Assembly: GCA_002412925.1 (NCBI GenBank)
Contig: DHVZ01000027.1
Span: 47,664-111,663 of the forward strand
DNA: 64,000 nucleotides
DNA from: Anaerolineales bacterium UBA5195
Lineage (GTDB): Bacteria > Chloroflexota > Anaerolineae > Anaerolineales > Villigracilaceae
Direction: 5' to 3'
Both the position numbers and the translations under genes were made by a program. The notes under the pieces were generated by a model, which saw only the letters and a program-made list of their open reading frames with translations, made no database searches and was not told the DNA's origin. Below are positions 41,956 to 49,315 of the stretch, piece after piece. Each line of letters begins with the position of its first letter. The stretch's first letter is position 1.

Positions 41956-42660
41956 TTATAGGATTGGCACCCTGATTGACATTCTCCGGGCTTCATCACC
42001 CTTGTGGGGCATCACCCGCATCACGACAACACTCATATCATCTTCCGGGCGATAATTGTCCAACTGCATGGCCTGGGCCAGCAGGGCGTCTGCAATTACT
42101 TGCGCGGGCGGATCGCTGTCTTCGAGCAAACCTCGCAGGGTGGTACTCACATCCATGGGCGCGGCGTGTTGCAAGCCGGCATTGGCCAGTCCGTCGGTGG
42201 AAAGGACAATGGTTAACCCGGGCTGGATGGGAATTTCGGTGATGACCGGCTTAATGTTGCGTTCGGCGCCAAGCGAGGGGCTCGTTCCTTCGAGACGTTC
42301 GCTTGATTCTCCCCGGGCAATATAGATAGGTATTTCATTGTTGCGCGTTAGCACAATCGTTTGGCTTGAAAGGTCGACAGACAGGATATTCAACGCACTC
42401 GAGGCCTTCCCGCCATATTCGGAAAACAGGTAATCTGAGGTTGCCCTGGCGGCGTCGCCGTCGCGCACTCCTTCAGCGAGCAGGCTGATGACCCGGCGGA
42501 CGACCAGCATTGAGACGGTTTTTGTGCCATGCCCCGAAGATCGTCCATCGGCCAACACCACCGAAAGGCCTCCGCCTGGGCGCTCAACGACTTCGAGTGT
42601 ATCGCCGCTATCGGGGGCTGCAGATTTATTGACCTTTGCCACCGCAATCTGGATTTCCAT
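41956..42660 (-). CDS. SpoIIE/PP2C-type protein phosphatase
   Basis: A 234-residue single-domain phosphatase. Metal-binding Asp-Gly motifs are VVLADGRSSGHG near 34-45, STDGLANAG near 155 and EDDMSVVVM near 215. Such enzymes remove phosphate from Ser/Thr, often on anti-anti-sigma factors. No STAS or anti-sigma gene is in view, so the target is unknown; the coupled channel-like gene is one candidate. TAGAAT lies six bases before the ATG, predicting a leaderless mRNA. Confidence 0.82.
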   Translation of the reverse strand: MEIQIAVAKVNKSAAPDSGDTLEVVERPGGGLSVVLADGRSSGHGTKTVSMLVVRRVISLLAEGVRDGDAARATSDYLFSEYGGKASSALNILSVDLSSQTIVLTRNNEIPIYIARGESSERLEGTSPSLGAERNIKPVITEIPIQPGLTIVLSTDGLANAGLQHAAPMDVSTTLRGLLEDSDPPAQVIADALLAQAMQLDNYRPEDDMSVVVMRVMPHKGDEARRMSIRVPIL

Positions 42661-42666
42661 ATTTCG

Positions 42667-42672
42667 ATTCTA
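42667..42672 (-). promoter_or_regulatory. -10 box giving a leaderless phosphatase mRNA
   Basis: TAGAAT on the minus strand, six bases (CGAAAT) before the ATG at 42660. No ribosome-binding site. Confidence 0.5.
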
Positions 42673-42696
42673 ACATATCGGCGAAAAGAGAGGCGT

Positions 42697-43344
42697 TTAT
42701 TGCGCCCGGTTATTTACCGTTGCGACGATGATCAGCACTGTGCTGTGGCGGATTTCTGCATGGATGATTTCCACCCGGAAGCCTGCCTCTGTAAAACGGG
42801 ATTTGAACCTGCCCGCAAAAGCATCCGTTAATTCCCAGCTCTGGCCGGTGATGCGAAAAAGCCATTTTGCGCACCGGTCTGTGAGCGATTTACCCCAGAT
42901 CCAGGCAACGGGCACAAGTACCAGCCGTCCTGAAGGTTTGAGCACGCGCCTGATTTCGGCCAGGGTCAGGCTGTCTGAGATGTACTCGCTGGGGAAAGTA
43001 GCCGCCACGCTATCAAGGGAGCCGTCCACAAAAGGTAGAAACTGCGCATATCCACGAGATAAGGCGACGGGGAATCCGCTCCGCGTGAGATTTGCCCGGG
43101 CCTGGCGTGTCATTTGTCGGCTCTCATCCAGCCCAAAAGCGTGGAAGCCAGATCGATTTAATTCAACCTGCAAATGTCCCGGCCCGAAACCGATTTCGAG
43201 CACGCGCGGTCCGCGAATGTGGGGCAGGACAGCGAAACCCCATGGCTGCCAGCGCCCGACCGAGACAAGGGCGGCGACGAAGTCATATGTCCAGGCGAGT
43301 CCGTGATAAAAATGATGGAAAAAGATTCGCAGGATTTTTTGCAT
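42697..43344 (-). CDS. Class I SAM-dependent methyltransferase
   Basis: A 215-residue Methyltransf_11-type enzyme. Motif I is VLEIGFGPGHLQVEL near 48-62, the acidic loop is FGLDESRQM, and post-motif signals are AQFLPFVDGSLDSVAATFPSEYI and VLKPSGRLVLVPV. The N-terminal HFYHGLAWTYDFVAALVSVGRW resembles small-molecule or lipid methyltransferases. Substrate unknown. No clear ribosome-binding site. Confidence 0.85.
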   Translation of the reverse strand: MQKILRIFFHHFYHGLAWTYDFVAALVSVGRWQPWGFAVLPHIRGPRVLEIGFGPGHLQVELNRSGFHAFGLDESRQMTRQARANLTRSGFPVALSRGYAQFLPFVDGSLDSVAATFPSEYISDSLTLAEIRRVLKPSGRLVLVPVAWIWGKSLTDRCAKWLFRITGQSWELTDAFAGRFKSRFTEAGFRVEIIHAEIRHSTVLIIVATVNNRAQ

Positions 43345-43391
43345 TTTTAGGGGTTTTTATTGGGCGGTTCAACCTGACCTGGAAACAAAAA

Positions 43392-43424
43392 CAAGGGTCT
43401 GACCGAGGACAGGTCAAACCCTTG
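43392..43424 (-). terminator. Terminator of the YtxH-like gene
   Basis: CAAGGGTCTGACC (43392-43404) pairs with GGTCAAACCCTTG (43412-43424) with one mismatch; the minus strand continues TTTTTGTTTCC. Confidence 0.8.
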
Positions 43425-43441
43425 CATCAATCCAGTTAAAT

Positions 43442-43816
43442 CTATTCCGCCGCGGGAGCTTCGATTTCAGCCAGCTTGCCACGCTTGGTGGCTTTCTTGA
43501 CCGTTTCCTTGGTGGTTTCCATCAATTCCTCGCCGCGCTTGCGGGCTTTCAGGGTGATTTCTTCGCCCTGGGCCAAAACCTGCTTGGTCAGTTCTTCGGC
43601 TTTCTCGCGGGCCTCGATGGCCGCGGTTTCGGCGCGCTTCCAGGCGGCTTCGGCTTCTTCAGCAGCCTTGTCGCGCAGTTCAATCGAGCGTTCCTTGATC
43701 ACAGCGCGGGTTTCCTCGCCGGATTGCGGGGCGAACAGCAAGGCAGCAACAGCACCTGTCAGGCCGCCAACGATAAAACCAACCAGAAAAGCACCAAATT
43801 CATCACGTTCAGACAT
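43442..43816 (-). CDS. YtxH-like protein with long charged helix
   Basis: A 124-residue protein. One membrane helix (about 8-30, FGAFLVGFIVGGLTGAVAALLFAP) is followed by SGEETR and an extended, highly charged heptad-like helix (about 35-110). This is the YtxH/gas-vesicle-GvpP-like layout seen in stress-associated membrane proteins. Function unknown. It lies 43 bp downstream of another small membrane-protein gene, and the two likely form one unit. Confidence 0.78.
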   Translation of the reverse strand: MSERDEFGAFLVGFIVGGLTGAVAALLFAPQSGEETRAVIKERSIELRDKAAEEAEAAWKRAETAAIEAREKAEELTKQVLAQGEEITLKARKRGEELMETTKETVKKATKRGKLAEIEAPAAE

Positions 43817-43859
43817 GGGAAATTCTCCTTTCGCTTGTTAGACAATCTTGGTTAATGGA

Positions 43860-44309
43860 TTATTTCTTCTTCAAGCCGATCATTTCAAACATTTTTGTCA
43901 GACCGGCAAGATAGCTGTTGAGCTTGACCACTGGCTCCACCAGGTTCGCACTCAGGAATTCTGTCGTGCCTCGCAGGGTGGCGATTGTCTCGTTTGTGGC
44001 ATCCAGAATGGGCTTGATTTCGTTGTTCAACAGGTTGATCAAGCTGGCAATCTGGACGATCAACACCACCAGCGCAGCGCCAATCACGAGCGACTCGAGC
44101 GCCATGAAGATGATGAAGATATCGCGGATATTTTCAGTCACACCGGCGTTGCGGGTCAGCCCATAGACGGCCAGTACGACGAGCGCAAGAAAGACGACAA
44201 CTGCAATACCAATGGTGATGGTCAGTTGCCGGTTGCGGCGCTCGGTTTCCTTGTCCACGTCTTGCGAGGTGGGCAGGGTTGAAGGAGTTGGTAATTGTGT
44301 CTCTGCCAT
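43860..44309 (-). CDS. Two-helix membrane protein, DUF948-like
   Basis: A 149-residue protein with a polar N-terminus (about 30 residues), membrane helices at about 32-52 and 65-90, and a long amphipathic C-terminal helix (INLLNNEIKPILDATNETIATLRGT). DUF948/YtxG-type proteins are often encoded beside YtxH, as here. TATAAT lies six bases before the ATG, predicting a leaderless mRNA. Confidence 0.7.
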   Translation of the reverse strand: MAETQLPTPSTLPTSQDVDKETERRNRQLTITIGIAVVVFLALVVLAVYGLTRNAGVTENIRDIFIIFMALESLVIGAALVVLIVQIASLINLLNNEIKPILDATNETIATLRGTTEFLSANLVEPVVKLNSYLAGLTKMFEMIGLKKK

Positions 44310-44315
44310 AAAAAT

Positions 44316-44321
44316 ATTATA
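44316..44321 (-). promoter_or_regulatory. -10 box giving a leaderless mRNA for the DUF948-like gene
   Basis: TATAAT on the minus strand, six bases (ATTTTT) before the ATG at 44309. Confidence 0.6.
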
Positions 44322-44363
44322 GCATAAAGCCGAATCAAGGGGTTATCAATTGTACTTTTCCTC

Positions 44364-44392
44364 TTGACTCTCTGGTTTGTATTTGCTACGAT
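44364..44392 (+). promoter_or_regulatory. Sigma-70-type promoter of the tetR gene
   Basis: TTGACT (44364-44369), 17 bases, TACGAT (44387-44392). The operator palindrome lies just downstream. Confidence 0.65.
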
Positions 44393-44397
44393 TATTC

Positions 44398-44413
44398 TAC
44401 CGAACGTTCGGTA
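44398..44413. promoter_or_regulatory. TetR operator palindrome TACCGAACGTTCGGTA
   Basis: A perfect 16-base palindrome overlapping the expected transcription start of the tetR gene. The ACCGAACGTTCGGT core is typical of TetR regulators of lipid metabolism, so autorepression is likely. Confidence 0.8.
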
Positions 44414-44423
44414 GGGAGAGTGC

Positions 44424-44999
44424 ATGAGCAAAGAAGCCATTCTTGAATCTGCCGCGCAGGTGTTCCGTCAGAAGGGTTTTCACGGCGCTTCGATGGCTGA
44501 TATTGCCGAGGCGGTCAACTTGCAAAAAGCCAGCCTCTACCATCATTTCGGTAGCAAGCAAGAAATCCTGCTTGAACTGCTCGACCGGGCGCTGGAAATG
44601 GTAACAGAGCGTTTCGTGCAAGAGACGGCTGTAGATGCGCCGGTTGATGAGAAATTAAGATTGGCGCTACGTTCTTATCTGGCGACCTTGAGCGAACATG
44701 GCGACCTGGTTTCTGTGATGCTGCTGGAACATCGTTCGCTTGACTCTGAATATCGCTCCCGTCATATTCCAAACCGTGACCGGTTCGAACAAATGTGGCG
44801 GAACTTGATTCAGCAGGGCGTCGACGATGGTGTCTTTGTGTGTGACAATATTCCATTGACAGTACGCGGCCTGCTTGGAGTAGTGAATTGGACCATCACC
44901 TGGTATCGGCAAGACGGCGATCTTTCTGTGGAGCAGATTGCAGACCATTTTGCCGATATTTTTTTGCGCAGCTTACGAACAGGTGACGGTCGCCTTTAG
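44424..44999 (+). CDS. TetR/AcrR-family regulator of the beta-oxidation cluster
   Basis: A 191-residue TetR protein. The DNA-binding domain is ILESAAQVFRQKGFHGASMADIAEAVNLQKASLYHHFGSKQEIL; the C-terminal ligand domain (about 60-190) contains LLGVVNWTITWYRQDGDLS, as in KstR2/FadR-like members that bind acyl-CoA. It probably represses the fatty-acid genes that follow and itself through the palindrome at 44398-44413. GGGAG precedes the ATG. Confidence 0.88.
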   Translation: MSKEAILESAAQVFRQKGFHGASMADIAEAVNLQKASLYHHFGSKQEILLELLDRALEMVTERFVQETAVDAPVDEKLRLALRSYLATLSEHGDLVSVMLLEHRSLDSEYRSRHIPNRDRFEQMWRNLIQQGVDDGVFVCDNIPLTVRGLLGVVNWTITWYRQDGDLSVEQIADHFADIFLRSLRTGDGRL

Positions 45000-45012
45000 G
45001 TGACTGTCACCT
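44981..45012. repeat. Two tandem AGGTGAC palindromes
   Basis: AGGTGACGGTCGCCT (44981-44995, one mismatch) and AGGTGACTGTCACCT (44998-45012, perfect). Their centres are 17 bases apart. They straddle the end of the tetR gene and lie just before the ribosome-binding site of the first acyl-CoA dehydrogenase gene. Confidence 0.7.
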
Positions 45013-45033
45013 ACTGATGATAAAGGAGGCACG

Positions 45034-46113
45034 ATGTACGGTTTTTCCCCTACGGATGAACAGAAAATGCTCGTCGAAACAGTGGTGCGCTTCGCCAAAA
45101 ATGATCTGCGTGCTGCCGGGCATGAGGCCGACGAGAACAAGTCCTTGCCAAAAAAAATGGTTGGCAAAGGCTGGGAACTGGGCATTCTCCAGGCCTCCAC
45201 GCCTGAGGCCTATGGAGGGTTTGGGGAGCACTCGGCAGTCACGGGTGTGCTGGCCGCCGAGGAACTGGCTTTTGGCGACCTGGCCGGGGCGCTGGCGGTC
45301 ATGACTCCGGCGCTGTTTGTCGCCCCGGTTTTGCTGGCGGGTTCTGAAGCGCAGAAGGAAAAATGGATCCCGCCTGTGATCGAGGCCGATTGGGCACCGT
45401 TCACCGCCGCCTTGATCGAGCCATCCTTTGACTTTGACCCAAATGCGCTGAAAACGACTGCTGTTAGAGACGGCGACTCCTATCTTCTGAATGGCGTCAA
45501 AACCTACGTCCCGTATGCGGAAGAGGCGGGAGCGATGGTCGTCTGCGCCTCCGTCGAAGGGGCGACGAGGGCCTTGATCGTGGAAAAAGGCAACGGGGTG
45601 ATTGTGTCCGAGCGCATCAAACTGATGGGCCTGGATGCGCTCCCGTTGTACGGCGTTACGCTTGAAAATGTCAGAGTCCCCCAATCCAACTTTCTGGAGG
45701 GCGAATTCGGCCCGGTGCTGGCCTCGATGCGGGTGGCGAATGCCGCGCTGGCGGTGGGCGTTGCCAAAGCCGCGTTCGAGTACAGCCGCGATTATGCCAA
45801 GGAGCGTGAGGTTTTTGGCGTCAAGGTGGCCCAGAAACAGGCGATTGCTTTCATGCTGGCCGAGATGGCCATCGAAATCGAGGCCTCGCGCCTGTTGACC
45901 TGGCAAGCGGCCTGGAAGCTGGAGACCGGCAAGGAAGATGCTGGCACCGAGGCCTACCTGGCCGCCACTGGCGCGGCGGACATGGTGATGATGGTCACTG
46001 ACCGCGCGGTGCAAATTTTGGGCGGCCACGGTTATATCCGCGACCACCCGGCAGAGAAGTTCATGCGCGAAGGGCGCGGTTTCGCCACGTTCACGGGCTT
46101 GGCTATCGTTTAA
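45034..46113 (+). CDS. Acyl-CoA dehydrogenase family protein 1
   Basis: A 359-residue flavoprotein of the acyl-CoA dehydrogenase superfamily. It begins YGFSPTDEQKMLVETVVRFAKNDL and ends with GGHGYIRDHPAEKFMRE. The middle FAD/substrate region is less typical (FTAALIEPSFDFDPNAL instead of the usual ALTEPxAGSD), so its activity on acyl-CoA is uncertain. It is probably a partner or paralogue of the next gene. AAAGGAGG fixes the start. Confidence 0.87.
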   Translation: MYGFSPTDEQKMLVETVVRFAKNDLRAAGHEADENKSLPKKMVGKGWELGILQASTPEAYGGFGEHSAVTGVLAAEELAFGDLAGALAVMTPALFVAPVLLAGSEAQKEKWIPPVIEADWAPFTAALIEPSFDFDPNALKTTAVRDGDSYLLNGVKTYVPYAEEAGAMVVCASVEGATRALIVEKGNGVIVSERIKLMGLDALPLYGVTLENVRVPQSNFLEGEFGPVLASMRVANAALAVGVAKAAFEYSRDYAKEREVFGVKVAQKQAIAFMLAEMAIEIEASRLLTWQAAWKLETGKEDAGTEAYLAATGAADMVMMVTDRAVQILGGHGYIRDHPAEKFMREGRGFATFTGLAIV

Positions 46114-46192
46114 TGTGCGGTGTGCATAGCGTGGAGTGCGTTAAGCAATTAGCGCCTCGAGCCTGGCACAGCACATTTTTTTGGAGGAAACT

Positions 46193-47488
46193 ATGACCAT
46201 TGAATTTGAATCCCCAAAACCGGTTGAAAATGCACGGTTTCTTTTGCAAACCGTAGCCGACAACATGATGCGTCCGATCTCGCGCGAGATGGACGAGAAT
46301 GAACATGCGATTCCATTCAGTTATATTGAATTCATGCACAGCGCCATGAAGGCCATGGGCGGCGGGCTGGCCGGGTCTTTATCGGTTGGGAGCGACCAGC
46401 CTTCAACCTCGCCTCCCGTTGGGAGTGGGGAGGCTGAAGGAAAACCCAGGCGCGCCCCAATCGGCTACCAGATACTTGCCAATCAGCTCGAAATGCTCTC
46501 CTGGGGCGATGTCGGCATGTATTTGGTCACTCCCGGTGGCGGGCTGGGGGCGGCGGCGGTGCAGGCGGCGGGCACACCTGAACAACGCGAGAAGTTCCTG
46601 GCGCGTTTCAACGAGGAAAAACCAACCTTCGCAGCGATGTGCATGACCGAGTCGCAGGCCGGGTCAGATACCTCCGCGATTCGGATGCGGGCCGTTTTGG
46701 ATGAAAAGACCAACGAGTGGGTCATCACTGGCGAGAAAATTTTCGTCACGGGCGGGGAGAAGTCTTTTAACGAACGGCCAGAATTTGGCAAGGGCTTTAT
46801 CGTCGTTTGGGCTTCGATTGACCCAACGGCAGGCCGCGCCGGGATGCGTTCTTTTGTGGTGGAGGCCGGGACGCCAGGTGTGAAAGTGACCAAGCTCGAA
46901 GACAAGATGGGTATCCGCGTCAGTGACACGGCTGCGATTGTGTTGGACGAGGTGCGCGTTCCGTTTGAGAATATCCTCGGTTCACCGACCGTCGGAAAGA
47001 CCACCACAGGCTTCAAGGGCGCGATGGCGACTTTCGATGCCACTCGTCCACTCGTCGCGGCGACCGGCGTGGGCGTGGCGCGCGCGGCGCTGGAGGAAGT
47101 CAAGAAAATGCTCGCTGAGCAGGGCATGGAAATTCGCTACGGGCTGCCACGCCAGAAATTGACCGCCATCGAACGCGAGGTGATCGACATGGAAATCATG
47201 CTCAAGTCGACCTGGCTGATGGTGCTCAAGGCGGTCTGGATGGCGGATAACAAACAACCCAATGCGCTCGAGTCGTCGATGAGCAAGGTCAAAGCGGGCG
47301 ACATCGTCACTAAAATTACGCAGAAGGCCGTCGAGATGATGGGGCCGCTCGGTTACAGCCGCGAATTCCTGCTCGAAAAGTGGTTCCGGGACGCGAAAAT
47401 CACCGATATTTACGAAGGCACAGGTCAAATCAACCGGCTGGTGGTGGCGCGGCAGATTTTGGGCTACTCTGGGAGTGAGTTGCGCTGA
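46193..47488 (+). CDS. Acyl-CoA dehydrogenase 2
   Basis: A 431-residue acyl-CoA dehydrogenase. FAD/substrate motifs are CMTESQAGSDTSAI and the C-terminal IYEGTGQINRLVVARQIL, in which the Glu is near the usual catalytic position. It oxidises acyl-CoA to enoyl-CoA in the first beta-oxidation step. The ATG at 46193 has GGAGG; a TTG further up is rejected. A palindromic segment at 46398-46440 encodes an extra S/P/G-rich stretch near residues 65-90. Confidence 0.9.
   Translation: MTIEFESPKPVENARFLLQTVADNMMRPISREMDENEHAIPFSYIEFMHSAMKAMGGGLAGSLSVGSDQPSTSPPVGSGEAEGKPRRAPIGYQILANQLEMLSWGDVGMYLVTPGGGLGAAAVQAAGTPEQREKFLARFNEEKPTFAAMCMTESQAGSDTSAIRMRAVLDEKTNEWVITGEKIFVTGGEKSFNERPEFGKGFIVVWASIDPTAGRAGMRSFVVEAGTPGVKVTKLEDKMGIRVSDTAAIVLDEVRVPFENILGSPTVGKTTTGFKGAMATFDATRPLVAATGVGVARAALEEVKKMLAEQGMEIRYGLPRQKLTAIEREVIDMEIMLKSTWLMVLKAVWMADNKQPNALESSMSKVKAGDIVTKITQKAVEMMGPLGYSREFLLEKWFRDAKITDIYEGTGQINRLVVARQILGYSGSELR
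46398..46440 (+). repeat. In-frame palindromic insertion in acyl-CoA dehydrogenase 2
   Basis: AGCCTTCAACCTCGCCTCCC (46398-46417) faces GGGAGTGGGGAGGCTGAAGG (46421-46440) around GTT, with imperfect pairing. It encodes PSTSPPVGSGEAEG between two conserved-looking segments (MKAMGGGLAGS and GYQILANQLEML). Confidence 0.55.
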
Positions 47489-47585
47489 GAAAATAGGCAG
47501 GAGAATATGTGTCTGTTTTCCAGGATTTCCTGTTCCGAGTAGTTGATGATCAATAACACTGTTAATTTTCATCAGCTTGTGTTAC

Positions 47586-47602
47586 CCTCGTAAGAAACGA
47601 GG
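47586..47602 (+). promoter_or_regulatory. Hairpin next to the ribosome-binding site of the YidE-like gene
   Basis: CCTCGT (47586-47591) pairs with ACGAGG (47597-47602), which overlaps the GAGGAG ribosome-binding site before the ATG at 47608. It could hide the site. Confidence 0.4.
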
Positions 47603-47607
47603 AGATT

Positions 47608-49230
47608 ATGGCTCATTTATTAACTGAACAAATGCTGGTGCTTTTCCTGATCCTGGCGTTGGGCTCCTGGCTGGGCAGCATTCATGTTAGACGCATCGCA
47701 CTGGGGACTGCCGGGGTCCTGTTTGTGGCGCTGGTCTTTGGTCATTTTGGGATGTCGGTCCCCAAAGTTGTCATGGACCTTGGCCTGCTCTTATTTGTCT
47801 ACGCTGTTGGCTTGCAAGCCGGGATGCGCTTTTTCCGCACCTTCCGCCGCCAGGGAATCCAATTCATTGCGATTGGTTTTTTTACCGTTCTGACGGGCGC
47901 CCTGGTCACTGCGCTGGTGGCCTGGATTTGGAAACTGCCCTTCGACCTGGCCACAGGCCTGTATACCGGCGCCCTGACCTGCACCCCGGCCTTGGCCGCC
48001 GCCATCGATAGTGTCAACCGGCTGGCGGCGGGAAACAGCGCCTCGGTCTCGGTCGGCTATGGAATTGCCTATCCCTTCAGCATGGTTGGCGTGGTCTTGT
48101 TGGTGCAATTGCTCCCCAAGTTGCTCAAGCGGGATATACGGGCCGAGGAAGCCCACTGGCGCGAGGAGCAAGCCAAAGAGACACCCGGTATCGTGGCTCG
48201 GCAATATCGCATCACGAATCCCAACGTGGACGGGAAACTAGTCAGCGAAATCGACCTGCACCGTCTGAGCACGGTCAATCTTTCGCGGGTCAAGCGCGGC
48301 GACCAGGTTTTTGCGGCTACTCCGAGAACACGTTTGCAACTTTGGGATGTGGTCATGGTCGTTGGGCAGGAAACCGAAGTGGCGAAAATGTCGATGCTAT
48401 TGGGTGAGCCTACTACAGTGCAAATGGATGTCAATACGGATGTCAAGTCTGTGGATGTGTATGTCAGTGAAGAATCGCTGACCAGTCAAAAGCTGATGGA
48501 CTTAAAACTCTGGGAGCGTTACACAGTCGTGATCACACGCATCCGCCGCCAGGGGTTGGAGATGACTCCCACCGGCACGGCCACGCTCGAGATCGGTGAC
48601 AGCATCCGGGTGGTCGGCGATTCGGCAGCAGTGGAAGAGTTCGTCCGCATTGTGGCGGGGAAACCGGCCCGCGCCGATGAGACGCAGATGATCACCTTCC
48701 TGGTTGGGTTGGTCTTGGGGGTTATCCTGGGCAACATTGCCATCCCGCTCCCCAATGGACTGGATTTGCGGCTGGGAAATGCGGGCGGGGTTTTCCTGGT
48801 GGGGCTGGTCATCGGGCATTTTGGCCGGGTGGGCAACTTCCGTTTATGGGTGCCGCCCGCGGCGCGCAACATCACCCGCGAATTGGGGCTGATGCTCTTT
48901 TTGGCGGGCGCAGGGACGAATGCCGGGGCGCACCTGGTGGAAGTTGTCCAGCAACATGGCTGGAGCCTGGTGGCAGCCGGATTGTTGATTTCGACTGTGA
49001 CGGTGCTGGCCGGGCTGCTGCTGATGCTCCCACTTTACAAGATGACGACCCTTTCCACGATGGGCGCGCTGTGCGCCTGTATGACCAACCCTCCGGGGCT
49101 GGGCGCGGCCCAATCGCAGGCTGAGACCGATCTGCCGACAGTTTCGTATGCCTCGGTTTACCCGGCGGCGCTGATTTTTAAGATTTTGCTGGCGCAGGTC
49201 TTGGTCGAAATTTTGAGTAAGGTCTTGTAA
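47608..49230 (+). CDS. YidE/AspT-type transporter with two TrkA-C domains
   Basis: A 540-residue membrane protein of the AAE (aspartate:alanine exchanger)/YidE type. Two blocks of five helices (about 1-165 and 360-540) flank two cytosolic RCK_C domains (about 205-350). Landmarks are GLLLFVYAVGLQAG, GALTCTPALAAA and, near the C-terminus, LFLAGAGTNAGAH and GALCACMTNPPGLG. The substrate is unknown; position inside the fatty-acid cluster hints at an organic acid (inference). Confidence 0.85.
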   Translation: MAHLLTEQMLVLFLILALGSWLGSIHVRRIALGTAGVLFVALVFGHFGMSVPKVVMDLGLLLFVYAVGLQAGMRFFRTFRRQGIQFIAIGFFTVLTGALVTALVAWIWKLPFDLATGLYTGALTCTPALAAAIDSVNRLAAGNSASVSVGYGIAYPFSMVGVVLLVQLLPKLLKRDIRAEEAHWREEQAKETPGIVARQYRITNPNVDGKLVSEIDLHRLSTVNLSRVKRGDQVFAATPRTRLQLWDVVMVVGQETEVAKMSMLLGEPTTVQMDVNTDVKSVDVYVSEESLTSQKLMDLKLWERYTVVITRIRRQGLEMTPTGTATLEIGDSIRVVGDSAAVEEFVRIVAGKPARADETQMITFLVGLVLGVILGNIAIPLPNGLDLRLGNAGGVFLVGLVIGHFGRVGNFRLWVPPAARNITRELGLMLFLAGAGTNAGAHLVEVVQQHGWSLVAAGLLISTVTVLAGLLLMLPLYKMTTLSTMGALCACMTNPPGLGAAQSQAETDLPTVSYASVYPAALIFKILLAQVLVEILSKVL

Positions 49231-49239
49231 CGTTAGTCC

Positions 49240-49310
49240 CCGCCTCGTCTCTCCAAATTTCATTGAGCTTTGCGGAATTTAGGGGAGGCAGGCTGGGGGT
49301 CTAAGAGGAG
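49240..49310. repeat. Imperfect inverted repeat between YidE-like and FadN-like genes
   Basis: CCCCGCCTCGTCTCTCC and AAATTTC face GGAATTT and a GGGGAGGCAGGCTGGGG segment; the arms of about 24 bases pair with several mismatches. It may be a terminator or a degenerate palindromic repeat. Confidence 0.35.
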
Positions 49311-49315
49311 GCGAG

